From the NCBI GenBank assembly GCA_003169975.1, contig PNAA01000041.1:124657-188656 (forward strand): DNA of 64,000 nt. Reading direction: 5' to 3'. Source of the stretch: Spartobacteria bacterium. GTDB taxonomy: Bacteria > Verrucomicrobiota > Verrucomicrobiia > Chthoniobacterales > UBA10450. This document shows, piece by piece, positions 18,118 to 28,443 of the stretch. Every line of letters starts with the position of its first letter. Position 1 is the stretch's first letter. Under the pieces are notes generated by a model. It was not told the origin of the DNA. It did not search any database and saw only the letters and a list, made by a program, of their open reading frames with translations. The position numbers were made by a program, and so were the translations under genes.

Positions 18118-21100
18118 ATGGCGGCGGAAAAATCGAGCAGCGCAGAACTTCTCCAGATCGTCGCAACCACCGAGCCGATCGCGCGCCAGCTGCAGGCACT
18201 AAGGCAGGGTGCGCGGCCGGTCGCGTTTTCGCATGTCGTCGCAGCGGCGCGCTCTTTTCTTGTCGCACTCATCGCCGGTGAGATCCCCAAGACTCTCTGG
18301 GTTATCTGCCCAAACGTCCGCACCCAGGAGTTGCTGCATGAAAGCCTGACGAACTGGCGACCCGACGCGCTCTTCCTGCCCGAAGCCGGGTTTCTCGCCG
18401 TCGAAAATATTCTGCCGGACCAGGAGATCGCCGCCGAACGACTCGCGCTCCTCAGTCGGGTCGAGGAAAGCAATCAGCGCCAGGTCATCGTGGCGACGCG
18501 CGCAAGTCTCGATCAGCCGGCGCCCCGGCGCGGCCTGCTCCGGGCGGCTGCGTTGCGCCTGCGCCGCGGCGCGCCGCAGCCGCTCGAGCGCGTCGTCAAT
18601 TCGTTAGGCGAAGCCGGCTACGAGCGGGTCGCTCAGGTCACGACGCGCGGGCAGTTCGCCGTCCGCGGGGGGATTCTCGATGTTTTTTCGTGGCAGGCGC
18701 AAGCGCCGCTGCGAACCGAGTTTTTCGGCGACGAAATTGAGTCGCTGCGCGAATTCGACCTCGATACCCAGGTCTCGCTGCGCAATCTAAACCACGCCGA
18801 GCTCTTGTTAGGCTCGGCCGATGATCAGAGTGGAACGGTGCGCGATTACATCGCAACGGATCATCTCAGAATAGCGATCGAAGACGAGGAGGAGAACGCG
18901 GACGTCCTGATTACCGAGGGTTGGACAGCACGTCATCCCGAGCGCAGCGCAGCGGAGCGGCACGAAGCCGAGGGATTCCGTGATGGAACCGTTCAGGTAA
19001 CGCCACGGGATCCTTCAACTCCTCCGCGCTCCGCTCAGGATGACGTGGAGGTCGAAGACTTCAGCGCGGCCTTTGTCGATTGCGAGCTGGGCGAATTTGA
19101 TACCGGGGAATTCATCATCACCGAGGCGAAACGGCGGCAGTTCTTCGCCCGCCTCACGACCTGGCAGGAGAACGGAGCGCGCATCGCGATTTACTTCCAG
19201 ACCGAAGGCGAGATCGAGCGCTTCCGCGAGATCATGGCGGAGGCGAAGGTTTCGTTAGGCGGAATCGACCTCGTCGAGGGCACGCTCGCCCGCGGCTTCT
19301 GCTTTCCAGCAGCCCACCTCGTCGTCCTGGCCGCCGCGGAGCTTTTCGGCCGCGCGCCAACGCACGGTCGGCGGCGTTTGCAGCGGACCGCGAAATTCGG
19401 GACCCAGCGCGCGCAAATTGATTTCAGCGAACTCAACGAAGGCGACCTTGTCGTTCATCTCGAGCGCGGCATCGGCCGCTTCCTTGGCCTGCAAAGATTC
19501 GGCGGTGCGGAGGCTTGCGAAGTGCTCGCGATCGAGTTCGCGGAAGAAGCCAAACTCTACGTCCCGCTCGAGCAGGCCTACCTCGTCTCGCGCTATGTCG
19601 GCGTCGGGAAAAAATCGCCGGCGCTCAGCTCTCTGGCCGACGCGAAGTGGACGCGCGCCAAGAAAAACGCCGCCGCCTCGATTTTCGATTACGCGGGCAA
19701 GATGCTCGCGCTCCAGGCAGAACGCGAAACTCAGCGCGGTCATGCTTTCGGCCACGACACCAAATGGCAGCTCGAGTTCGAACATTCGTTCCCGTTCCGC
19801 GAGACGCCCGACCAACTGAAAGTGATCGCCGAGACGAAACGCGACATGGAAGAGCCGCGCTCGATGGATCGCCTGATCTGCGGCGACGTCGGTTTCGGCA
19901 AAACCGAAGTGGCCATTCGCGCCGCCTTCAAAGCGGTGATGGAAGGCAAACAGGTCGCCGTCCTCACGCCAACCACGGTGCTCGCACAGCAGCATTTCGA
20001 AACCTTCCGGCAGCGGATGCTCGATTACCCGGTGCGAATCGAAATGCTGAGCCGTTTCCGCTCCCACGCGGAACAGCGCAAGGTGCTCGAGCAATTGCGC
20101 GAGGGCGGCGTCGATGTCGTCGTCGGGACGCATCGGCTCATCTCCGGCGACGTGGTTTTCAAGGATCTCGGCCTGGTGGTGATCGACGAAGAACAGCGTT
20201 TCGGCGTGCTGCATAAGGAAAAGTTCAAAGAACTCTTCAAGCTCGTCGACGTTCTCACGCTCTCGGCAACGCCGATTCCGCGCACGCTTTACTTATCGTT
20301 AGTCGGGGTCAAAGACATGTCGACGATCGAGACGCCCCCGCTCAATCGTCTTCCGGTCGAGACGGTCATTTGCGGCTACGACGAGCGCATTATTCGCGAC
20401 GCGATCCAGCGCGAGCTTGAACGCCAGGGGCAGGTCTACTTCCTCCACAACCGGGTGATGTCGATCGCGAGAGTGCGCGACCGGATCGCGGAACTTTGCC
20501 CGGGCTCCCGGGTCGAGATCGGCCATGGTCAGATGGACGCGGATGAACTCGAAGCCGTCATGCAGCGCTTCGTCGCGGGAAAAATCGATGTGCTGGTTTG
20601 CACCACGATCATCGAAAGCGGGCTCGATATTCCGAATGCGAACACGATTATCATCGATCGCGCGGATCGTTTCGGGCTGGCCGATCTTTACCAATTGCGG
20701 GGACGGGTCGGGCGCGCGGAGCACAAAGCCTATGCCTATCTGCTTCTCCCGCGCGAGCTGATGACCGTCGGCGCGGCGCGCAAACGGATCAATGCCATCC
20801 AGCAATACAGCTCGTTAGGCGCGGGCTTTCGCATCGCGATGCGCGACCTGGAGATTCGCGGTGCGGGCAGCATTCTCGGCACCGCCCAGAGCGGTCACAT
20901 CGTCGCGGTGGGTTTCGACCTTTACTGCCAGCTCTTGAAACAAGCGGTCGCCCAACTGAAAGGCGAAAAGCTTCGCCCCCGGCTCGAAGTGGAGGTGCGG
21001 CTCGACTTCGTCGCCACGAACGAAGGCGAATATCTCGCCGCCGGCCCGGCCCGGCTCATCCCCGCGTTTATCCCGACGGCATATATCAGCGACGCCGCGC

Positions 21101-21405
21101 TGCGCATCCAGGCCTACCGGAATCTAGCCGAGATCACGACCGCCGAGATGCTCCAGCGACTGCGGCGCGACTGGCGCGATCGCTTCGGAAAGTGGCCGCC
21201 AGCGGTTGACAATTTACTCCTCATCAGCGAAAGCAAGCTTGCCGCCGCCCGCGGTCAGGTCAACCGGGTCGAGGTGCGCGAGGACAAATTGATGCTCAGC
21301 CGGCGGGGCGACTTTATCCTTGTCGATGGCAAATTTCCTCGTTTAACTTCCGGTAGGATCGATCTCAATCTCCCTGAGGTATGGCAATGGTTAAAGCAAC
21401 TTTGA
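18118..21405 (+). CDS. mfd: Transcription-repair coupling factor Mfd
   Basis: Mfd displaces stalled RNA polymerase and recruits UvrA. The 1095-residue protein has a UvrB-like N-terminal module, an RNA-polymerase-interacting domain near residue 440 ([20 protein letters not shown]) and an SF2 translocase. The translocase shows Walker [12 protein letters not shown] at about residue 589, DEEQ at about 690 and the motif [13 protein letters not shown], and a TRCF domain closes the chain. Residues about 272-309 (from [15 protein letters not shown] to [11 protein letters not shown]) are encoded by a palindromic repeat element inserted without breaking the frame. The SurA-like gene overlaps its 3' end by 25 bases. 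Confidence 0.95.
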   Translation: MAAEKSSSAELLQIVATTEPIARQLQALRQGARPVAFSHVVAAARSFLVALIAGEIPKTLWVICPNVRTQELLHESLTNWRPDALFLPEAGFLAVENILPDQEIAAERLALLSRVEESNQRQVIVATRASLDQPAPRRGLLRAAALRLRRGAPQPLERVVNSLGEAGYERVAQVTTRGQFAVRGGILDVFSWQAQAPLRTEFFGDEIESLREFDLDTQVSLRNLNHAELLLGSADDQSGTVRDYIATDHLRIAIEDEEENADVLITEGWTARHPERSAAERHEAEGFRDGTVQVTPRDPSTPPRSAQDDVEVEDFSAAFVDCELGEFDTGEFIITEAKRRQFFARLTTWQENGARIAIYFQTEGEIERFREIMAEAKVSLGGIDLVEGTLARGFCFPAAHLVVLAAAELFGRAPTHGRRRLQRTAKFGTQRAQIDFSELNEGDLVVHLERGIGRFLGLQRFGGAEACEVLAIEFAEEAKLYVPLEQAYLVSRYVGVGKKSPALSSLADAKWTRAKKNAAASIFDYAGKMLALQAERETQRGHAFGHDTKWQLEFEHSFPFRETPDQLKVIAETKRDMEEPRSMDRLICGDVGFGKTEVAIRAAFKAVMEGKQVAVLTPTTVLAQQHFETFRQRMLDYPVRIEMLSRFRSHAEQRKVLEQLREGGVDVVVGTHRLISGDVVFKDLGLVVIDEEQRFGVLHKEKFKELFKLVDVLTLSATPIPRTLYLSLVGVKDMSTIETPPLNRLPVETVICGYDERIIRDAIQRELERQGQVYFLHNRVMSIARVRDRIAELCPGSRVEIGHGQMDADELEAVMQRFVAGKIDVLVCTTIIESGLDIPNANTIIIDRADRFGLADLYQLRGRVGRAEHKAYAYLLLPRELMTVGAARKRINAIQQYSSLGAGFRIAMRDLEIRGAGSILGTAQSGHIVAVGFDLYCQLLKQAVAQLKGEKLRPRLEVEVRLDFVATNEGEYLAAGPARLIPAFIPTAYISDAALRIQAYRNLAEITTAEMLQRLRRDWRDRFGKWPPAVDNLLLISESKLAAARGQVNRVEVREDKLMLSRRGDFILVDGKFPRLTSGRIDLNLPEVWQWLKQL
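18931..19045 (+). repeat. Palindromic repeat (GTCATCCCGAGCG family) inside mfd
   Basis: The left end reads GTCATCCCGAGCGCAGCG and the right end reads CGCTCAGGATGAC, which are near-complementary. GAGGGATTCC (18970-18979) and GGGATCCTTC (19008-19017) form an inner pair. The same ends occur in intergenic copies at 31660-31787 and 35211-35303. This copy is translated as about 38 residues of Mfd. Confidence 0.8.
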
Positions 21406-22382
21406 ACTTCATTTGGCGTTATCCGATGGCGATGCTCCTCGCCTTCTCCTGCCTCGGCGTGGCGAGCACCGCTCCAACCCTTGGTGCGGAGTCGGTCAAC
21501 GGCATCGCGGCGGTGGTGAACGACAAGGTCATTACCTATTCCGAAGTGCGCGATGTCTGCGAGCCGCGCGAGCGTTTGCTCCGCTCGCAGTATTCCGGCG
21601 ATGAGTTGGTCAAAAAAATCACCGATCTGCGCAAGGCGGCTTTACAGGATTTGATCGATCGCCAGCTCATCATCCAGGCTTTCGAGAAGGAAAAGTTCGC
21701 GATTCCGTCGCACTTCGTCGATGAACGGGTCGACGCCGTGATTAAGGAAAATTTCGGCGGCGACCGCAATGCGTTCATCAAGACGATGGAGGCGCAGAAG
21801 TACACGATGTCCAAGTTCCGCGATCTCGAACGGAACAAGATCATCGTCCAGGCGATGCGCTCCAAGAATGTGAAGTCGAACCTCCTCGTCCCGCCCGCGA
21901 AGATCGATGAATACTACCGCCAGCACCGCGACCAATTCTCGAGCAAAGCGCAGGTCAAACTCCGGATGATCATGATCCCGGGACATCTCGATTCCGGCGG
22001 CGGCGCGGCGCAAAAATCGATGGCGGAGGAGATTCGCGACAAGCTCATCACCGGTGCGGATTTCGACAAGATGGCGCAGATGTATTCGGAAGATAGCACG
22101 CGGGATCTGGGTGGCGATTGGGGTTGGATCGATGACAAGACGCTCTCCGCGCCCCTTTCCGAAGTCGCCTTCAGCCTCAAGCCCGGGGAGATCAGCAAGG
22201 TCGTCGATATCGGCGGCAATCATTACATTCTGAAAGTGGAAGCGCGGCAGGGCGGCGAAGCAAAACCGCTCAAGGACGTGCGTGCCGATATCGAGGCAAA
22301 ATTGCGGCAGGACCAGGCGCAGCAATTGCAGGAACACTGGCTCGCGAGCCTGCGCGCGAAAGCTTACATCAAAACCTTCTAA
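21381..22382 (+). CDS. SurA/PrsA-like periplasmic peptidyl-prolyl isomerase
   Basis: The 333-residue protein has a signal peptide (hydrophobic 16-30), a SurA N-terminal helical domain beginning VNGIAAVVNDKVITYSEV, and one parvulin domain. The parvulin domain runs from about residue 195 and includes LITGADFDKMAQMYSED, RDLGGDWGWID, APLSEVAFSLKPGEISKVV and NHYILKVEAR. It should help fold outer membrane proteins. The start ATG at 21381 overlaps mfd by 25 bases; a second ATG at 21387 is also possible. Close spacing with mfd and pdxA suggests one transcript. Confidence 0.9.
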   Translation: MAMVKATLNFIWRYPMAMLLAFSCLGVASTAPTLGAESVNGIAAVVNDKVITYSEVRDVCEPRERLLRSQYSGDELVKKITDLRKAALQDLIDRQLIIQAFEKEKFAIPSHFVDERVDAVIKENFGGDRNAFIKTMEAQKYTMSKFRDLERNKIIVQAMRSKNVKSNLLVPPAKIDEYYRQHRDQFSSKAQVKLRMIMIPGHLDSGGGAAQKSMAEEIRDKLITGADFDKMAQMYSEDSTRDLGGDWGWIDDKTLSAPLSEVAFSLKPGEISKVVDIGGNHYILKVEARQGGEAKPLKDVRADIEAKLRQDQAQQLQEHWLASLRAKAYIKTF

Positions 22383-22424
22383 GGACGGCGACCGTTGATG
22401 GTTGATGCCTGATTGCCGCGCCGC

Positions 22425-23309
22425 ATGCGCCCACGCATTGGCATTACCTTGGGCGATCCCGCAGGCATCGGACCGGAGATTATCCACGGCGCGCTCGCTT
22501 CGGGCAGATTACCCGACGCGGATTATCGCCTTCTCGGCGAAGCGGAAGGGCACTCGTTAGGCAAACCCACCCCTGCCAGCGCACGCGCCGCCCATGCCGC
22601 GCTCGAAGAGGCGGCCAGACTCGCCGTCGCGGGAGAGATCGATGCCGTTGTTACCGGGCCGATTCACAAGGCGCGCATGTATGAGATCGGATTTCAATTT
22701 CCGGGCCAAACGGAATTCTTCGCCATCCGTTGCGCAGTGGAAGACTTCGCCATGCTGCTCACGGGCGCGGGGCTCACCGTCGCCCTCGTGACCACGCACA
22801 TCCCACTCCGCTCCGTATCGGAAGATTTGCGGACCGGCGAGATTGTGCGCGTCGGTTCTCTCCTCGCAAATTTTCTCGCGCGCCGCGGCGGTCGGTGCCG
22901 AATCGCCGTTGCTGGGCTGAACCCGCATGCTGGAGAATCCGGTACGCTCGGTTGCGAAGAGATCGACATCATCGTCCCGGCCATCGCCCAACTGCAATCA
23001 CCGATCGGCGATCCGCAATCCGCAATCTTCTCCGGCCCGTTTTCACCCGACACCGTCTTCCATCGCGCGGTGGAAGGAGAATTCGACGCGGTCCTTTGCA
23101 TGTATCACGATCAGGGATTGATCCCGCTCAAACTCCACGCCTTTCACGAAGGGGTGAACGTCACTCTCGGTCTCCCCTTCCCGCGCACCAGCCCCGATCA
23201 CGGCACCGCCTTTGCCATCGCGGGTCAGGGAATCGCGCGCCCTGACAGCATGGTCGCCGCGATTCGACTCGCCGTGGAACTCGCGCAAACCTCCGCGCCC
23301 GCAAAATGA
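22425..23309 (+). CDS. pdxA: 4-hydroxythreonine-4-phosphate dehydrogenase
   Basis: PdxA oxidises 4-phosphohydroxy-L-threonine in the DXP-dependent pathway to pyridoxal phosphate. Family landmarks are GITLGDPAGIGPE at the start, TGPIHKARM, FPGQTEFFA, GLNPHAGESGTLG, YHDQGLIPLKL and TLGLPFPRTSPDHGTAF. The metal-ligand histidines lie in these blocks. At 294 residues it is a little shorter than the usual 330. A short insertion (QSPIGDPQSAIF) coded by repeats of CCGCAATC type precedes SGPF. ATG at 22425 is preferred to TTG at 22413. Confidence 0.93.
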   Translation: MRPRIGITLGDPAGIGPEIIHGALASGRLPDADYRLLGEAEGHSLGKPTPASARAAHAALEEAARLAVAGEIDAVVTGPIHKARMYEIGFQFPGQTEFFAIRCAVEDFAMLLTGAGLTVALVTTHIPLRSVSEDLRTGEIVRVGSLLANFLARRGGRCRIAVAGLNPHAGESGTLGCEEIDIIVPAIAQLQSPIGDPQSAIFSGPFSPDTVFHRAVEGEFDAVLCMYHDQGLIPLKLHAFHEGVNVTLGLPFPRTSPDHGTAFAIAGQGIARPDSMVAAIRLAVELAQTSAPAK

Positions 23310-23929
23310 ACACCCGCATTTCGCCGCTTCATCTCGCACTGCTTTTCGTGACGGCGCTGGTCTTCGCCTGGTCCGGCTGGCGGCCCTATGATCGTCTCAC
23401 GTGGTGGCTCGAAACCACTCCGGGCATCCTTGGAGCATTACTCCTGATCGCAACCTATACCCGCTTCCGATTCACCACGCTTTGTTACACGCTCATCGCT
23501 CTGCACATCATGCTGCTTTGCGTCGGCGGGCATTACACCTACGCACGCGTGCCGCTCTTCAACTGGCTCGAACCGATCTTTGGCTGGCATCGGAATCATT
23601 TCGATCGGCTCGGACATTTCGCGCAGGGCTTTGTCCCGGCGCTGATCGCACGCGAATTGTTCATTCGGCTGCGTGTCGTGTCGTCGAGCGGCTGGCGATG
23701 CGCAATCGTTATCCTGATCTGCATGGGAATCAGTGCGCTCTACGAACTTTTGGAATGGGTCACCGCGCTCACGGCCGGCTCGGCCTCCACCGCTTTCCTC
23801 GGCACGCAGGGCGATGTCTGGGACACGCAGGAAGACATGTTCATGGCCTTGATCGGCGCGATTTGCGCGCTCGTTTTCATGAGCCGCTGGCAAAATAAGC
23901 AGATGCGCAAATTGCCGAGCCGACTTTGA
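23306..23929 (+). CDS. DUF2238 (YjdF-type) membrane protein
   Basis: The 207-residue protein has about six hydrophobic segments. It contains the conserved family sequence GGHYTYARVPLFNWL, then RNHFDRLGHFAQGFVPALIARE and the C-terminal GDVWDTQEDMFMALIGA. DUF2238 proteins are inner membrane proteins of unknown function. The start overlaps the pdxA stop in an ATGA junction, which implies translational coupling. Confidence 0.87.
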   Translation: MNTRISPLHLALLFVTALVFAWSGWRPYDRLTWWLETTPGILGALLLIATYTRFRFTTLCYTLIALHIMLLCVGGHYTYARVPLFNWLEPIFGWHRNHFDRLGHFAQGFVPALIARELFIRLRVVSSSGWRCAIVILICMGISALYELLEWVTALTAGSASTAFLGTQGDVWDTQEDMFMALIGAICALVFMSRWQNKQMRKLPSRL

Positions 23930-23936
23930 AGTATCC

Positions 23937-24012
23937 AACCACGGATTACACGGATTTCACGGATCAGGGGAGAACTGCGGCGCCTGTTTTCCCATCCGTG
24001 TAATCCGCGGTT
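23937..24012. repeat. Inverted repeat with CCACGGATTACACGGA arms
   Basis: AACCACGGATTACACGGA (23937-23954) is matched by TCCGTGTAATCCGCGGTT (23995-24012) as a near-perfect inverted repeat with a 40-base spacer. It fills the gap between the DUF2238 gene and the ABC permease gene. From memory, this arm sequence is common as an intergenic element in unrelated bacterial genomes. Confidence 0.75.
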
Positions 24013-24024
24013 AGAATCTCTTCC

Positions 24025-24831
24025 ATGCAGCCGCGGAAATACCTCACCGTCTTCAACCTCGGGATCCAGAACACGTTTGTGTATCGCTGGAATTATTTGC
24101 TGCGCGCGGTCTTTGGCGTAATTCCGCTGGTCGGCACGATCTTCCTTTGGCGGGCGATTTTCCACGAGAGCGGCGGCGGCATGCGCGGCTACGACTACGG
24201 CTCGATGATTTACTATTACCTGCTTACGATTCTGGTGAGCAACCTCGTCACGCCGACCGAGGACGAATGGCAGATCGCGGCTGATATTCGCGAGGGCCAG
24301 ATCAATTCCTTCCTCACCAAGCCGGTAAATTATCTGGGTTATCGCTTCAGCATTTTCCTCAGCGGCCGGCTCGTTTACACCGCGGTCACGATTCTACCGA
24401 TCGCGGCAATCTTCCTCTATTTTCGCCGTTTCATTATTCTGCCTAACGACCCGCTGATCTGGCTCGCCGCGTTCGTTTCCCTCGTTCTGTCGGCTTTGAT
24501 CCAGTTTTTTCTGACCTATGCGCTCTCCATGATGGCCTTCTGGATTCTCGAGATCTCGACCATCGTTTTCATTGTCTACAGCTTCGAATATTTCCTCGGC
24601 GGCCAGATGTTCCCGCTCGATATCATGCCGCCGACGATCCAGGCGGTGATGAAATGGCTGCCCTTCTATTACGAGCTGTTTTGCCCGATCGCGATCTTCC
24701 AGGGACGATTGCGCGGCACGGAGATGCTCGGTGCGCTCGCCATCCAATGCGGCTGGATGCTGGCGATGTGGGCCGCGGCCAACTTGATGTGGAAACGCGG
24801 CCTCGGTCATTACCAGGCGGTCGGCGGTTGA
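24025..24831 (+). CDS. ABC-2 type transporter permease
   Basis: This protein has 268 residues with six predicted membrane segments. It resembles the ABC-2 (DUF990-type) permeases: an N-terminal NTFVYRWNYLLRAVFG segment, cytoplasmic REGQINSFLTKPVNYLGYR and a C-terminal LPFYYELFCPIAIFQG. Such permeases normally work with an ATPase and often a second permease, but neither is adjacent. The partner genes are presumably elsewhere in the chromosome. The substrate cannot be inferred. Confidence 0.82.
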   Translation: MQPRKYLTVFNLGIQNTFVYRWNYLLRAVFGVIPLVGTIFLWRAIFHESGGGMRGYDYGSMIYYYLLTILVSNLVTPTEDEWQIAADIREGQINSFLTKPVNYLGYRFSIFLSGRLVYTAVTILPIAAIFLYFRRFIILPNDPLIWLAAFVSLVLSALIQFFLTYALSMMAFWILEISTIVFIVYSFEYFLGGQMFPLDIMPPTIQAVMKWLPFYYELFCPIAIFQGRLRGTEMLGALAIQCGWMLAMWAAANLMWKRGLGHYQAVGG

Positions 24832-24834
24832 GCA

Positions 24835-24947
24835 CCCGGAAGTTAGTCGTCTCGAATGACTCGGCGGGCAGCCTTCCAGCCTGCCCGACCCCCCCCGGCG
24901 GACTGGAAGGCCGCCGGCCAAGTCAGGCTGGAAGCCTAACTTCCGGT
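24835..24947. repeat. Inverted repeat with CCGGAAGTTAG arms
   Basis: CCCGGAAGTTAG (24835-24846) pairs with CTAACTTCCGG (24936-24946). Inside, GCAGCCTTCCAGCCTG and CAGGCTGGAAGCC are also complementary, so the element can fold as a long branched stem. It occupies the gap between the ABC permease gene and the polyprenyl synthase gene. Confidence 0.7.
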
Positions 24948-24984
24948 TGCGCAACATCCCGGCATTTCCCACATTCGCGGGATC

Positions 24985-25866
24985 GTGGATTTGAAACGCT
25001 ATCTCGCTGCACGCCAAAAAGAGGTCGATCGCGCGCTTAATCGCTTTCTCCCGAAGGCATCGACCAAGCCGGCGACGATTCACAGGGCGATGCGCTACTC
25101 GCTTTTCGCCGGGGGCAAACGGCTGCGCCCGATCCTTTGTCTCGCCGCGGCCGAAGCCTGTGGCGGCCTAACGAATGCCGCGCTCCCGCTTGCCTGCGCG
25201 ATGGAGTGCATCCACACCTACTCGCTTATCCACGACGATCTCCCGAGCATGGATAACGACGATTTCCGGCGGGGTCGTGCCACCTGTCATAAGGTTTTCG
25301 GTGATGGCATCGCCATCCTGGCGGGCGATGCGTTACTCACGATCGCGTTCGAAATCGCGGCTGCCGCAGACGCATGGCCGCGCTACGATCTGCGCACCAT
25401 TTTTCGTGAAATATCGATTGCCGCAGGCAGCCGGAAGTTAATCGCCGGCCAGGTCGCGGACCTCGAGGGCGAGGGCCAACGAATCAACCGCGCGCAACTG
25501 CGTTACATCCACGAGAACAAGACGGCCGCCTTATTGACCACCTCCGTCCGCCTCGGCGCGATGAGCGCCAACGCGACGCCCACTCAACTTGATGCGATCG
25601 GCGATTTCGGCCGGGCGCTCGGACTCGCCTTCCAGGTGATCGATGACATCCTCGATGTCACCCAGACGAGCGAGAAGCTCGGCAAGAGCGCCGGGAAGGA
25701 TGCCGCCGCGCAGAAAGCGACTTATCCGGCCGTGCTCGGTCTCAAGAAATCGAGAGCGGAGGCCGGGCGGCTGACGCGCCAGGCGCACGCCGCGTTGCGG
25801 CCGTTAGGCAAACGCGCCGAGACCCTGGGCGCGCTCGCGAATTATCTCCTGGAGCGCGAGTACTGA
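24985..25866 (+). CDS. ispA: Polyprenyl (farnesyl/geranyl) diphosphate synthase
   Basis: This cytoplasmic prenyltransferase adds isopentenyl diphosphate units to an allylic diphosphate. The 293-residue length fits farnesyl or geranylgeranyl synthases. The first Asp-rich motif DDLPSMDNDD (about residue 89) and the second DDILD (about residue 217) are intact, with GGKRLRP before them. The start is GTG at 24985. The exact chain length of the product is not settled by sequence, so the symbol is given by family. Confidence 0.9.
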   Translation: MDLKRYLAARQKEVDRALNRFLPKASTKPATIHRAMRYSLFAGGKRLRPILCLAAAEACGGLTNAALPLACAMECIHTYSLIHDDLPSMDNDDFRRGRATCHKVFGDGIAILAGDALLTIAFEIAAAADAWPRYDLRTIFREISIAAGSRKLIAGQVADLEGEGQRINRAQLRYIHENKTAALLTTSVRLGAMSANATPTQLDAIGDFGRALGLAFQVIDDILDVTQTSEKLGKSAGKDAAAQKATYPAVLGLKKSRAEAGRLTRQAHAALRPLGKRAETLGALANYLLEREY

Positions 25867-25874
25867 TGTCGACG

Positions 25875-25954
25875 TCGCGCTTTGCGCGACGCGGCGGGAA
25901 CCATCGCTCCTCGTTAGGCGAAGGCGCCCTCCCGCGCTTCGCAGAGCGAAGCGT

Positions 25955-25957
<3 letters not shown>
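25875..25957. repeat. Paired-hairpin element between ispA and tsaD
   Basis: GTCGCGC-TTT-GCGCGAC (25874-25890) and CGCTTCGC-AGA-GCGAAGCG (about 25936-25954) are two 3-base-loop hairpins flanking a short spacer that includes a CGTTAGGC copy. The two genes are convergent here, so the element may also end transcription from both sides. Confidence 0.6.
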
Positions 25958-26998
<1,041 letters not shown>

Positions 26999-27018
26999 TA
27001 CTCCATGACTCTCCTCCC

Positions 27019-28350
27019 CTACTTCTTCACCGCCTCGACTCTCGGCGAGGTCTGCTGCGCGTAAATCATGACGCCTTTAAGCGCGTCGATCCCGCGCATC
27101 ATTTGCAGGTCATTCGCCTTGATGATGCCGATAGTCTCGGCGGCCTGGATCTTGTCGTTGTTGCGCAGGACGGCCACCGCGCGGTCCTGCTCCGGCGTCA
27201 GCGGCACGAGGATATTGGGCGCCACGCCGTTGCCCTGGATGACCGTCTTGCTCGGGGTGTAATATTTCGCGGTCGTAAAGCGGAGCGCCGAGCCGTCGGG
27301 CATCTGCATCACGTTTTGCACCGAGCCTTTGCCGAAAGTCGTCTCGCCCACCACGATCGCACGATGCAAATCTTTCAGCGCGCCAGCTACGATCTCGGAG
27401 CCGCTGGCGCTTCCTTCATTCACCAGGACCACGAGCGGAAAGCGCGGCCGCTCCTTCACCCCGCCCGGCGTCGAGTAATCGTGCTTTTGCGACGTAGCGC
27501 GGCCCTGGGTGGAGACGACTTTGGTGTTCGGCGGCAGAAACTGCCCGAGGACGTCGACCGCGCTGTTGAGCAAACCGCCGGGGTTGTTGCGCAAGTCCAG
27601 CACGAGCGCCTGCATCCCCTGCTTCTGCAAATTGTCGAGGGCCTGGCCGAACTCTTCCGCAGTCGGCTCGTTGAATTGCACGATGCGCACATAGCCCACC
27701 TTGAACGGCCCGGTCAGCTCCGGTTCGAGCAGCCGCGCACCCTTCACGCTCGGCACTTTGATTTCTTTACGCTCGAGCGGGTAATCTTTGATCTCCTTCG
27801 TCGAGGGCCGCAAAATCGTGAGAGTGATCTTCTGGCCAGGCTCACCGCGCAGGACGCTGATCGCGTCTTGCAGTCCGAGCCTTTCGGTCGAAGCACCATT
27901 GATTTTCAGGATCTGATCGCCGGCGAGAATGCCCGCCTTGGCCGCGGGCGTATCCTCCATCGGCGTGACGACGGTGAGTAATCCATCCCGGACCGCCACC
28001 TCCACGCCGAGGCCGTTAAAGCGGCTGCGGGTGTCGTCCTGCATATCCTTGAAGTCGTCGGGATCCATGAATTGACTGTGCGGATCGAGCGATGAGAGCA
28101 TTCCCTTCATCGCGGCATAGATCAGGTCGTGATAACTGACCTTGCTGCCGTCGACATAGTCCTGCCGGATCAGCTCGACCGCTTTCGCGAAAGTCGCGAT
28201 CTCCGAGTAGCCGGTATCCTCGTTCGCCCCCGTCGTGGCCGGCTCCGGATCGGCCGCGCCCGCCGCGCCGACGCAAGCAGCGAGGAAAATTCCTCCGGCA
28301 ACGAGCGGACGAACTAGACTGAACAACCGAGGACGCCTCATAATTATCAT
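27019..28350 (-). CDS. C-terminal processing protease (S41A, CtpA-like)
   Basis: This is an exported serine protease of about 443 residues, with a signal peptide (residues 9-32, ending GAAGA). A PDZ domain runs near residues 95-170 (GLGVEVAVRDGLLTV, PAAKAGILAGDQILKING), followed by an S41 catalytic domain. The catalytic Ser is in NEGSASGSEIVAGAL and the Lys in TTFGKGSVQ. Such proteases trim periplasmic or lipoprotein substrates. The ATG at 28350 is chosen because it places the signal peptide at the N-terminus. It is divergent from the DUF885 gene. Confidence 0.92.
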   Translation of the reverse strand: MIIMRRPRLFSLVRPLVAGGIFLAACVGAAGAADPEPATTGANEDTGYSEIATFAKAVELIRQDYVDGSKVSYHDLIYAAMKGMLSSLDPHSQFMDPDDFKDMQDDTRSRFNGLGVEVAVRDGLLTVVTPMEDTPAAKAGILAGDQILKINGASTERLGLQDAISVLRGEPGQKITLTILRPSTKEIKDYPLERKEIKVPSVKGARLLEPELTGPFKVGYVRIVQFNEPTAEEFGQALDNLQKQGMQALVLDLRNNPGGLLNSAVDVLGQFLPPNTKVVSTQGRATSQKHDYSTPGGVKERPRFPLVVLVNEGSASGSEIVAGALKDLHRAIVVGETTFGKGSVQNVMQMPDGSALRFTTAKYYTPSKTVIQGNGVAPNILVPLTPEQDRAVAVLRNNDKIQAAETIGIIKANDLQMMRGIDALKGVMIYAQQTSPRVEAVKK

Positions 28351-28443
28351 GCTTGGACGCGAACGAACCGATTGTCGTTCATTCTCCAGATTTTGCCAAT
28401 GGGGAGGCATGACAAGGCCTACATCCACTTCTAAAGTGCGCCC

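Noticed and set aside
18931-19045. Intein or domain insertion in Mfd
   Set aside because: The inserted segment is only about 38 residues, has no splicing motifs, and matches intergenic palindromes at the DNA level.
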